From Phycisphaera sp. TMED9 (GTDB lineage: Bacteria; Planctomycetota; Phycisphaerae; Phycisphaerales; SM1A02), in NCBI GenBank assembly GCA_002167845.2, contig NHBO02000020.1:1-38352 (forward strand): a DNA stretch of 38,352 nt. The letters run 5' to 3'. Of the stretch, positions 25,064 through 31,788 are shown piece by piece; the first letter of the stretch is position 1, and every line of letters starts with the position of its first letter. The notes beneath the pieces were generated by a model that did no database searches, had not been told where the DNA came from, and worked only from the letters and a program-made list of their open reading frames with translations. The translations under genes were made by a program, and so were the position numbers.

Positions 25064-25233
25064 GAAATCTGTCCCGGCCGGATGATCGAGCGGGGCCCCG
25101 GAAGGGGAACTGACGTTCATTTCCTTTCGTTCCCGCCGGTGATCCGGATGCTCTCAAGGAGGAATCCTGAACCGATCCGTCCGAGCCTCTCTCGAGACCG
25201 CGGGAACCCCCCCAGAAGTTTGGGCGGTTGAAC

Positions 25234-25262
25234 ATTGTAGGGGTTTCAGACGCCCGGCTCAA
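25234..25262 (-). promoter_or_regulatory. Sigma-70-type promoter for citrate synthase
   Basis: On the reverse strand TTGAGC (25262-25257) and TACAAT (25239-25234) are separated by exactly 17 bp. This is the best -35/-10 pair in the window. It predicts transcription start near 25227 and a leader of about 210 nt. Confidence 0.7.
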
Positions 25263-25295
25263 TGCCCGGAAAAGGAACTTCACCGCCACCCACCG

Positions 25296-25301
25296 TAGAC
25301 T
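25296..25301 (+). promoter_or_regulatory. -10-like box (TAGACT) for the rhomboid-trpF operon
   Basis: TAGACT ends six nucleotides before the ATG at 25308, with no Shine-Dalgarno. It is divergent from, and 34 bp inside, the citrate synthase promoter pair. Confidence 0.5.
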
Positions 25302-25307
25302 TCCGTC

Positions 25308-26519
25308 ATGCTCATTCCTCTCGGCACCGATCGCCTGCCACCCCGGCGAGCGATCACCACCACTGTTCTGATCGCGCTCAACCTGCTGGCCTTCGTCGGC
25401 ATGATGGTCGCTTCGCGCTCCGGGTTCTCCTCCCTCGAAGAGACCCTGAACGGCGGCGCCGTCTCCAGAACGGCCTTTCAGCCGTGGACGCTCATCACCT
25501 ACCAGTTCCTCCATGATCCCAACGGCCTCGGCCACATCGGCTTCAACATGCTCTTCCTGTGGGTGTTCGGCCAGGCCGTGGAGTCCCGGCTCGGCCACCT
25601 GGGCTTCGCGGCCTTCTATCTGGTTGGTGGAATCGCGGCCGCCCTGGCACACATGGCGGCCTCCCCCGCACCCGCGATCGGCGCCTCCGGATCGGTCGCC
25701 GCGGTCAGCGGTGCGTTCCTGGCCCTCTTCCCGAGGGCCACGGTCCGAGTGTTGTTGTTCTTCTTCCTGATCGGGATCTACCACATCCCCGCCCTCTGGT
25801 TCATCGCGTTCTACATCGCGATCGACATCTTCAGCCAGTTCGCCGGCTTCTTCGGACGAAGCAACGACGTCGCCAATGCCGCCCACCTCGGCGGCTACCT
25901 CTTCGGATTCTCGACCTCGATCGCGCTGCTGGCCATCGGCGTGCTGGCCCGCACGGACCTCGATGCGCTGTTCCTCTTCAAGCAGTACCGAAGACGCGCG
26001 GCGATGCGATCGGCGAGTCGAGAGTACGGAAGTGGTTTCGACTCCACGACGCCCGACACCGCGCCTCCTCGGGGAATCAAATCGAAGGTGCAGACCGACG
26101 CGGTGCCGGAACTCGTTCCGGTCGCCCCCGATGAACACGCGGAAGACCGCCGCACCATCACCGAAGCCCTTCGACGCGACGACTCCTCCGCCGCCGTGGA
26201 GGCGTACCGGGCCGCCCCGGGGAAGATCCGACTCGCAGACGGCGATCAGGCGGAGATCGGCAACCGGGCGATGGCGATCGGCGACGCGGAGACGGCGGTA
26301 CGGGCCTACACCGGCCTGCTCGAGCGACGCGGTGAACGGACCAGCGGCCCGGGTGGCTCGAGCGACGAGATCCGACTCCTCTTGTCATCGATTCTGATCA
26401 GACGGCTCGGGCGCCCCTCGGAGGCCCGATCCCATCTCCAGATTCTCGACGCCCGACCTCTTTCAGCGGAGGGAATCGCCCTTCGAGACGCCTTGAAACA
26501 AGAGATGAACGACGCATGA
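25308..26519 (+). CDS. Rhomboid intramembrane serine protease
   Basis: A 403-residue polytopic membrane protease. The rhomboid core (about 15-220) has six or more helices. The HxxxN element HIGFN (His76, Asn80) forms the oxyanion site, GASG gives catalytic Ser127, and AAHLGG gives catalytic His193. The C-terminal 170 residues are soluble and look like degenerate TPR helices (TITEALRRDDSSAAVEAY, ETAVRAYTGLLERRG, SEARSHLQIL), a cytoplasmic tail of unknown partner. The start is set by the TAGACT box 6 nt upstream. The stop overlaps trpF by ATGA, so a protease and a tryptophan enzyme are translationally coupled. Confidence 0.9.
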   Translation: MLIPLGTDRLPPRRAITTTVLIALNLLAFVGMMVASRSGFSSLEETLNGGAVSRTAFQPWTLITYQFLHDPNGLGHIGFNMLFLWVFGQAVESRLGHLGFAAFYLVGGIAAALAHMAASPAPAIGASGSVAAVSGAFLALFPRATVRVLLFFFLIGIYHIPALWFIAFYIAIDIFSQFAGFFGRSNDVANAAHLGGYLFGFSTSIALLAIGVLARTDLDALFLFKQYRRRAAMRSASREYGSGFDSTTPDTAPPRGIKSKVQTDAVPELVPVAPDEHAEDRRTITEALRRDDSSAAVEAYRAAPGKIRLADGDQAEIGNRAMAIGDAETAVRAYTGLLERRGERTSGPGGSSDEIRLLLSSILIRRLGRPSEARSHLQILDARPLSAEGIALRDALKQEMNDA

Positions 26520-27154
26520 GCCTTGACCGCGATCTGCTGCTGCCCACCTCGCTTCCGTTGGTGAAGATCTGCGGAGTGAAGACCCCCGCCGATCTGGTGG
26601 CCTGCGCCGAGGCCGGCGCCGATGCGGTCGGCCTGGTGTTCGCGCCCGGATCTCCCCGGGAGCTCGATCCTGCGGACGTGGTCGAGCTCATCACGGAGAT
26701 GCCGGATGCGCTCGAGCCGATCGCGTTGTTCGCCGATCCCGCGAACGACCTGGTCGATGCGTGGCCGGGTGCCTGGATTCAGCTTCATGGCGAAGAGACG
26801 CCGGAGCGGGTCACCGCGATCGCCGCGATGACCGGCCACCGAATCATCAAGGCCATTCCCTTCGACGCCGATGCCGTCCGGGCGTGGGACGAACACCCCG
26901 ACGTCGAGATGCTACTGGTCGACGGGCCGTCCGGTGGTGGTGGAATGCGGTTCGATCATGCGGCCCTCGCCGCGATCCTCCCGGAACTCGCGAAGCCGGT
27001 GGTCATCGCCGGCGGGCTCGATCCCGAGATCGTCGGTGACGTGGTGCGCGACCTGGGCCCGTTCGGCGTCGACGTCTCGAGCGGCGTGGAGTCGTCGCGC
27101 GGCGTGAAGGACCACGACCGCATCCGGGCGTTCGTCGCCGCAGCGCGGTCCTGA
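26516..27154 (+). CDS. trpF: Phosphoribosylanthranilate isomerase
   Basis: Catalyses the Amadori rearrangement of phosphoribosylanthranilate to CdRP in tryptophan synthesis; cytoplasmic TIM barrel of 212 residues. Catalytic base Cys19 lies in VKICGVK, and the general acid Asp136 in LLVDGPSGG. The IQLHGEE motif (88-94), VVIAGGL and the phosphate-binding end FGVDVSSGVESSRGVKD are intact. Family members are about 200 residues, so this is full length. No other trp genes are in the window. It is coupled to the upstream rhomboid gene. Confidence 0.95.
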   Translation: MSLDRDLLLPTSLPLVKICGVKTPADLVACAEAGADAVGLVFAPGSPRELDPADVVELITEMPDALEPIALFADPANDLVDAWPGAWIQLHGEETPERVTAIAAMTGHRIIKAIPFDADAVRAWDEHPDVEMLLVDGPSGGGGMRFDHAALAAILPELAKPVVIAGGLDPEIVGDVVRDLGPFGVDVSSGVESSRGVKDHDRIRAFVAAARS

Positions 27155-27180
27155 CGCCCCACCCGCCACGTTTGTCGCGT

Positions 27181-28437
27181 TCAGACCGTCGCCATGACTC
27201 GAGCCTCGCCCTTGGCCGCGATCCACTCGCGAAGCTCGCCTCGACGAGTGTTCCAGGTACCGCTGAACCGCTCGTCGAGGAACCGCCCGTAGAGTTCGAC
27301 GAGGATCCCGTCGAGATCGATGATCGATTCGATCCGCTGTGCGGTCGCCTCGTGCTCGCTTCCCGGCCGCTCCTCCGGTCGGGGCAGCTTCAGACCTCCC
27401 ACGCGGAAGAGATCGCCCTGCAGGTCGAAGGCCCATTCGACTTCGCCATCGGCGAAGGTGAAACCCATCTTCCGAGGCCACTTCCCCTGCTGCAGCGCCT
27501 TCGCGACCTCCGCACTCCGGCCCGGACCATCACCACGAAGTGATTGCCGACCGGTCACGCCCCAGGCGCACTCCATGTCGATGGTGCGATCAACCATGAT
27601 CGAAAGGCCTCGACCGTCGGCCAGATCAAAGACGCCTTCGTTGACTTCCGCGTGCCACCAGAGCCAGAGCAGGAACACGTTTCCGAGGAAGTCCTTCGGC
27701 TCCGGACCCGCCATCGCCCATGGAATCTCGGGCCGTTCACCGACCTCCGCCGATTGCTCGAGGTTCCGCGGCGTGGGCGCCGCGGTGAACGCATCGGGCA
27801 TCGCATCGTCGAACGCACTGGCCACGCCCTTCGCGGCGAGCAGGTCCAGCGCGAGCCCACCCGAACCGGGCGACTGGATCTTCGCACCGAAGGTCGTCTG
27901 GAACAGATCGCGCATCGCCTTGACGACCCGGTCGCTGGTCGCCGGTGCGAGGATCGTTCCGCTTCCGAGATCCCAGAGCATCGGAACGAGTTTGCTGCTG
28001 CGATACCGCCCGTCCGCGACTTCCTCCAGCCAACGACGTTCCGCCGCGTCCTTCGCTTCGCGCTTGGCGTTTCGGCCGAGCGGTCGTGCGGGCAGCCCCG
28101 CGTCGGCATCCGTGCCGGCACGGTCTGCGAACGACTTTCGAAGCACGGTCTGCTCCTGCGCGAGGTAGGCGGCCTTGATTTCACTGGGCACTCTGACCGA
28201 GTCCATCCGCATCGCGACATGCAGTCGGCCATCGAAGACGCACCGATCCCAGGAGAAGTCGTGGTCGAGAATGTGCTCGCCCCCGGTCCAACCGGTCTCG
28301 ACATCGATGGGAACGCCCACGGTCGGCGTCAGACGGCCGGCTTTCAGAGCGCCGAGAAGCGTCTCATCGACTCTGGCTGGGGCGTCGCCGCCGACTCGAA
28401 AACGGGCATAGGTCACGGATCCTCTGGTAAATGGCAT
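27181..28437 (-). CDS. RdgC-like protein (recombination-associated family)
   Basis: A 418-residue cytoplasmic protein. The N-terminus (MPFTRGSVTYARFRV), a GWTGGEHILDHDFSWDR segment at about 48-64 and the VRVPSEIKAAYL element resemble the RdgC family as extended to myxobacteria and planctomycetes. E. coli RdgC is a 303-residue ring-forming DNA-binding protein that modulates RecA. The extra length here lies in a basic linker (about 115-140, RNAKREAKDAAERR) and the C-terminal region. Its remoteness from gamma-proteobacterial RdgC makes the call moderate. The start ATG at 28437 lies about 60 bp downstream of a truncated radical-SAM gene fragment on the same strand. GAGACT ends 6 nt before the ATG, a near match to the leaderless box. 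Confidence 0.6.
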   Translation of the reverse strand: MPFTRGSVTYARFRVGGDAPARVDETLLGALKAGRLTPTVGVPIDVETGWTGGEHILDHDFSWDRCVFDGRLHVAMRMDSVRVPSEIKAAYLAQEQTVLRKSFADRAGTDADAGLPARPLGRNAKREAKDAAERRWLEEVADGRYRSSKLVPMLWDLGSGTILAPATSDRVVKAMRDLFQTTFGAKIQSPGSGGLALDLLAAKGVASAFDDAMPDAFTAAPTPRNLEQSAEVGERPEIPWAMAGPEPKDFLGNVFLLWLWWHAEVNEGVFDLADGRGLSIMVDRTIDMECAWGVTGRQSLRGDGPGRSAEVAKALQQGKWPRKMGFTFADGEVEWAFDLQGDLFRVGGLKLPRPEERPGSEHEATAQRIESIIDLDGILVELYGRFLDERFSGTWNTRRGELREWIAAKGEARVMATV

Positions 28438-28501
28438 GCCGACAGTCTCCAGCCTTTGGGCCGGATGGCTGCGCTGTCGGCAGGTTGTGCACGAGAATCA
28501 G

Positions 28502-28600
28502 TTCAAGCATCAGGACCAGCGGATACCGCCGCCATCCCCGGAGCCGCTGGCCGACCACGTAACTCGCCACCGTCCACATCTCAAGAATCGGAACTGGCAT
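28502..28600 (-). pseudogene. 5' remnant of an HpnH-like radical SAM gene
   Basis: The first 33 codons from ATG 28600 encode MWTVASYVVGQRLRG and RRYPLVLMLE. This is the N-terminal signature of HpnH-type radical SAM proteins (adenosyl-hopene transferase, hopanoid side-chain synthesis), which are about 320-390 residues. In intact members the next residues carry the CxxxCxxC iron-sulfur motif (PxxxCNLxCxGCG). Here the frame instead runs LILVHNLPTAQP and merges into the RdgC-like gene, so homology stops abruptly near 28500. A Shine-Dalgarno-like GGAG lies 11 nt before the ATG. Reading: a deletion or rearrangement joined the start of this gene to the RdgC-like gene. Confidence 0.55.
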
Positions 28601-28953
28601 GACGACTTCTTCTCCGGGACCCTTGAATCGTCGCCAGAGTGGATCGGCGTCACGGATCTGTCTTGGATTTCGGCCGTGGTCGCAAAGGCCGATCGCTTTG
28701 AGCCGACGGAGCGATCGACGCGTGAAACGCGTTCAAGCTGGTCGAATACGGCCCGAAAGGGTCGCCCACGAATTCTCGGGAATTGCGCGATCCTCGAGGT
28801 TCCCAACGGCGTAGCCAAGGCATCATGACCGCGTTGCAGCTCCATCACAGCCTTTCGATGCCGCCTTCCGAGGCGCTTCAAATCATGGCTGGAATGGCCC
28901 CAAAGGCCCTTCGAGATCGCCTTTCGGGTAGGGTTTCCCGCCGGAGATCCTCG
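28601..28953. other. Gene-free 0.35-kb region with inverted repeats
   Basis: No protein gene recognised. CGATCGCT (28690-28697) and AGCGATCG (28710-28717) form an 8-bp inverted repeat with a 12-nt spacer. It is followed directly by ACGCGTGAAACGCGT (28718-28732), another hairpin-capable repeat. The frame of the downstream sigma gene is open from 28783 (TTG) and 28825 (ATG), but a promoter box and Shine-Dalgarno point to a later start. Confidence 0.5.
28929..28934 (+). promoter_or_regulatory. -10-like box (TAGGGT) for the sigma-factor gene
   Basis: TAGGGT lies 19 nt before GTG 28954. GGAG (28943-28946) between them is a Shine-Dalgarno with a 7-nt spacer. Together they favour 28954 as the start. 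Confidence 0.4.
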
Positions 28954-29622
28954 GTGCAGCATCAAGATCAGGCCCGTGAACAAGAAGCCGCCCCGGCGGC
29001 CGTCCACGCTGGGAAGACCGACGAGGAATTGCTCGTGGCCTACCGGGAAGGTGATCGCGTGGCATTCGCCACGCTGGTCGAGCGATACCGAGCGGATCTC
29101 GTGCAGTTCCTGCATCGATTCCTCAGCTCGCGAGCCGCGGCGGAAGACGTCTTTCAGGACGCCTTCCTTCAGGTGCACCTCGCCGCAGAATCCTTCGATG
29201 CCGACCGGCGATTCAAGCCCTGGCTCTACACCATCGCCGCCAACAAGGCCCGAGACTTCCACCGCAAGAGGAAGCGTCGCTCCGCGGCCAGCCTCTCGAC
29301 CCCCGTCGGCGCCGCCGACGGCCGTGAGACCACCCTCGTCGATCTGCTCGAGGGCCCTTCCGAAGAGGTCGACGCGGGCCTGCTCGAGTCGGAACGACAG
29401 CAGCTCGTGAAGGAGGTCGTCGACAACATGCCGGCGCACTATCGCGAGATTCTCCTGCTCAGCTACTTCCAGAAGCTCAGCTACAACCAGATCGCAGACT
29501 CGCTCCAGATCCCTCTGGGGACCGTGAAGAGTCGACTCCACGCCTCGGTCGCCAACTTCGCCGACGCTTGGAAGACCGCCCTCGACCGCCAGAACCAGCG
29601 GACGCGAGACAAGACCAGTTGA
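28954..29622 (+). CDS. ECF RNA polymerase sigma factor (RpoE-like)
   Basis: From GTG 28954 the protein is 222 residues. Sigma region 2 spans about 26-110 (ELLVAYREGDRVAFATLVERY, AAEDVFQDAFLQVHLAA, RFKPWLYTIAANKARDFHRK) and region 4 about 150-205 (VDNMPAHYREILLLSYFQKL, YNQIADSLQIPLGTVKSRLH). All core-binding and -10/-35 recognition helices are present, so it should be functional. An alternative ATG at 28825 would add 43 residues of uncertain coding quality. I prefer the GTG because of the GGAG 7 nt before it. The gene just downstream encodes a single-span membrane protein with the layout of an anti-sigma factor, implying release on an envelope signal. Confidence 0.88.
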   Translation: MQHQDQAREQEAAPAAVHAGKTDEELLVAYREGDRVAFATLVERYRADLVQFLHRFLSSRAAAEDVFQDAFLQVHLAAESFDADRRFKPWLYTIAANKARDFHRKRKRRSAASLSTPVGAADGRETTLVDLLEGPSEEVDAGLLESERQQLVKEVVDNMPAHYREILLLSYFQKLSYNQIADSLQIPLGTVKSRLHASVANFADAWKTALDRQNQRTRDKTS

Positions 29623-29684
29623 CCGCACCCCGTCGGCACTTCGTGCCATCGCTCTCCTCACGCCGCGTTTCGGAATCGCCCCCC

Positions 29685-30707
29685 ATGCAAGACCACAGTG
29701 ACACCGGCTCGGAATCAAGCAGCGCCGGTCGCGATTCCTCAGAACCGCACGGCGTCGACCCCGGTACACAGCGAGTCACATCGCTTTCCGAAGCGGACAA
29801 GACAGCCGTCGATCGACTCTTCGAAGACGGATTGGATCATTTGAATCAGGCCGACGCCGGAGACCTGAATGATCGCGAAAACGCGGTTCTCCAGGTTCTT
29901 TCCAATCTGGAGCAGTATCCGGCCGAGAGCAGCTCCGACGAACTCGTCGACGCGACGCTGGCAGGCATCGATCGATATGAAGCGGGACGCGAGAACCGGT
30001 TCTCGATTTCCGCGGACCAGGGGACCACCGGACGGTCGATTCGCCTTCCCGACTTCTTCGCCACCGCGGCGGCGTTGTTTCTCGCGGTCGGCATCGGCGT
30101 CCCGCTGTTCGAGAGCATTCAATCCAACGAACGAATCACGATGTCCCAGCATCGCCTGGGCACCGTCGGGTCCGCCATCGCCGGATTCTCGATCGACCAG
30201 GGTGGCGCGCTCCCCCTGTCCGGCTCGGAAGACCAACGGGACACGCCCCTGCACCAGCAGTACTACTCCAAGAACCTTTCGGAACTGATCGACGGGGAAC
30301 GATGCGGTTACAGCAACCTCTTCTCCGGGAGTGGCGACAACGTGAGACCCTTGGTCGGATATCGAGTCTTCGTCACCCGAAAGACCTTCCGACACGCCCG
30401 ATTCAGTCCCGATGACGTCTTGATCAGTGATCCCAACCCGGTCCTCGATTCCTTCCGAGCGAACGAGCGGCCGAATGGTCCGATGAGTGGCGCCGTGACG
30501 CACGATGGGCAGGGACTCGTGGTCTACCGCTTCGACGGCTCAACCCCGTTTCTGGTCGAACCCACCGATTTCGATGACCATCAGTCGGCCGATTCCGGGC
30601 CTTCTCGACGCATGGACCTGATCTGGGTCTCCGACGGCTACCGACATGGAGACCAGGACGGCATCGGCTGGCCCACCGCCGACTCGGATGATGTCCTGGC
30701 TCACTGA
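29685..30707 (+). CDS. Single-span membrane protein, probable anti-sigma factor
   Basis: A 340-residue protein with a cytoplasmic N-terminal domain of about 110 residues, one membrane helix (ATAAALFLAVGIGVPLF) and an extracytoplasmic C-terminal domain of about 200 residues. The cytoplasmic part (KTAVDRLFEDGLDHLN, NAVLQVLSNLEQYP) is helical and would bind the sigma factor. The outer domain ends with THDGQGLVVYRFDGS, which loosely recalls the H-x9-DG signature of planctomycete prepilin-like proteins (here ten residues between H and DG). Position directly after an ECF sigma gene supports the role; no known anti-sigma family is recognised. The frame is open upstream, and a TTG at 29619 overlapping the sigma stop is an alternative coupled start. 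Confidence 0.65.
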   Translation: MQDHSDTGSESSSAGRDSSEPHGVDPGTQRVTSLSEADKTAVDRLFEDGLDHLNQADAGDLNDRENAVLQVLSNLEQYPAESSSDELVDATLAGIDRYEAGRENRFSISADQGTTGRSIRLPDFFATAAALFLAVGIGVPLFESIQSNERITMSQHRLGTVGSAIAGFSIDQGGALPLSGSEDQRDTPLHQQYYSKNLSELIDGERCGYSNLFSGSGDNVRPLVGYRVFVTRKTFRHARFSPDDVLISDPNPVLDSFRANERPNGPMSGAVTHDGQGLVVYRFDGSTPFLVEPTDFDDHQSADSGPSRRMDLIWVSDGYRHGDQDGIGWPTADSDDVLAH

Positions 30708-30710
30708 CTG

Positions 30711-30734
30711 ATAAGCGACCACTTTGTCGCTTAT
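30711..30734 (+). terminator. Hairpin after the sigma/anti-sigma unit
   Basis: ATAAGCGAC (30711-30719) pairs with GTCGCTTAT (30726-30734) around the 6-nt loop CACTTT, starting three nucleotides after the stop codon. TCGTCCTT follows, a weak U-rich tail. Confidence 0.7.
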
Positions 30735-30818
30735 TCGTCCTTGAAAAAAACCGGGTTTTCTCCAAAAAGTCCGAATAGACGGGCCCTGAGGCCCTAGGCG
30801 CCGGCATTGGGATGACGT

Positions 30819-30824
30819 TATAGT
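30819..30824 (+). promoter_or_regulatory. -10 box (TATAGT) for rpmI-rplT
   Basis: TATAGT lies 54 nt before the rpmI ATG, in the spacer after the terminator hairpin. A clear -35 is not seen. It predicts a leader of about 47 nt. Confidence 0.45.
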
Positions 30825-30878
30825 CCTCGATTCGACCAGTGTTCCCCCGATTTTTCCTCGTCATCGAGACGGTGCTGC

Positions 30879-31139
30879 ATGCCCAAGAGCAAGTCCCACA
30901 AAGGTCTGCTGAAGCGGATCAAGATCACCAAGTCGGGCAAGGTGCGGTTCCGCCGCCCCCACAGCCGTCACCTCAAGAGCAATAAGACCGGCGAGCAGAT
31001 TCGCGGCTATCGCAAAGCGCGATACGCCCGAGCCGGCGACATGGGTCGACTTGGAAAACTTCTGTTCAGACCTCTCCGATCACAGGAGAAGTCAATCGCC
31101 GACGCAGAGAAGTCGGCGAAAGCCTCCAGCGAGGCCTGA
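30879..31139 (+). CDS. rpmI: 50S ribosomal protein bL35
   Basis: Small basic protein of the large ribosomal subunit. The N-terminal 65 residues (MPKSKSHKGLLKRIKITKSG, then GKVRFRRPHSRHLKSNKT) match bL35. The protein is 86 residues against the usual 64-66, with an extra polar C-terminal tail (EKSIADAEKSAKASSEA). It precedes rplT as in most bacteria, but infC, which normally leads this cluster, is not upstream. The rpmI-rplT spacer is 139 bp, longer than usual. Confidence 0.93.
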   Translation: MPKSKSHKGLLKRIKITKSGKVRFRRPHSRHLKSNKTGEQIRGYRKARYARAGDMGRLGKLLFRPLRSQEKSIADAEKSAKASSEA

Positions 31140-31278
31140 TTCGGTTCGTTTCGTTTTTCGTCTCGCGTTCCCCTCGTCGTAGATCGACTTCGGGAATCAC
31201 ATCCCCAACCAGGATTCGCCCGTCGGGCCTGAAGTGTCTCCATCAGGAGGCCCCCGCCGAGGCACATTGGAGAGAGCC

Positions 31279-31647
31279 ATGCCACGAGTACGCAAGGGTG
31301 CGGCCCGGAACAAGGCAAGACGTCGAGTACTGCGGAAAGCCCGCGGTTACTTCGGAACCAAGAGTCGTCACAAGCAACAGGCGAAGGTCGCGCTCATGCG
31401 AGCCGGTCGTTTCGCTTTTCGTGATCGCCGCGCCCGAAAGCGTGACTATCGCCGACTCTGGATCACTCGAATCACGGCAGCCTGCCGGATGCGGGGCACC
31501 AGATACAGCGTCTTCATGAACGGGCTTCAGCGAGCAGGAATCCTGCTGAACCGGAAGATGCTGAGCCAGATCGCGATCGAGGATCCGTCGACATTCGACG
31601 CCCTCGTCGAGACTGCGAACGCCAACGCAGCCGCCAACGCGGCTTGA
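31279..31647 (+). CDS. rplT: 50S ribosomal protein bL20
   Basis: Early-assembly 23S rRNA-binding protein of 122 residues. The basic extended N-terminus (MPRVRKGAARNKARRRVLRK), ARGYFGTKS, RDRRARKRDYRRLWITRI, SVFMNGLQ and the ending Ala/Asn-rich helix are as in the family (usually 115-120 residues). The ATG at 31279 is preceded by GGAGAG with a 5-nt spacer. In other bacteria L20 represses its own operon by binding a leader structure; no clear L20 mimic was identified here. rpoB lies directly downstream. Confidence 0.95.
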   Translation: MPRVRKGAARNKARRRVLRKARGYFGTKSRHKQQAKVALMRAGRFAFRDRRARKRDYRRLWITRITAACRMRGTRYSVFMNGLQRAGILLNRKMLSQIAIEDPSTFDALVETANANAAANAA

Positions 31648-31658
31648 TCGCCTTCACT

Positions 31659-31688
31659 CGATCGGCCCCGCCCCGGGCGGACCGATCG
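31659..31688 (+). terminator. Hairpin after rplT
   Basis: CGATCGG (31659-31665) pairs with CCGATCG (31682-31688), and inner CCGCC/GGCGG closes a CCG loop. It starts 11 nt after the rplT stop and has no U-run, so it may attenuate rather than end transcription into rpoB. Confidence 0.6.
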
Positions 31689-31697
31689 CCTGCGGAT

Positions 31698-31719
31698 CCC
31701 ACCAACGTTTCAAGGTGGG
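31698..31719 (+). promoter_or_regulatory. Second hairpin in the rplT-rpoB spacer
   Basis: CCCACC (31698-31703) pairs with GGTGGG (31714-31719) around a 10-nt loop. Function unknown; it could be part of a structured rpoB leader. Confidence 0.35.
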
Positions 31720-31741
31720 TTCGTGACACATACACGCCACG

Positions 31742-31763
31742 CTTGCCGAGTCACCACGGCAAG
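31742..31763 (+). promoter_or_regulatory. Third hairpin just before rpoB
   Basis: CTTGCCG (31742-31748) pairs with CGGCAAG (31757-31763) around an 8-nt loop. It ends one nucleotide before the alternative ATG (31765) and 25 nt before the chosen rpoB start. Confidence 0.35.
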
Positions 31764-31788
31764 AATGGCTGGTCGAGGACAAAACTGG

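Noticed and set aside
25017-26138. N-terminal extension of the citrate synthase frame upstream to 26138
   Set aside because: The extension is antisense to the rhomboid gene and low in sense. The ATG at 25016 has a Shine-Dalgarno and the family N-terminus.
28510-29769. A 419-codon reverse frame across the sigma-factor gene
   Set aside because: Antisense to a clear ECF sigma factor; no domain seen.
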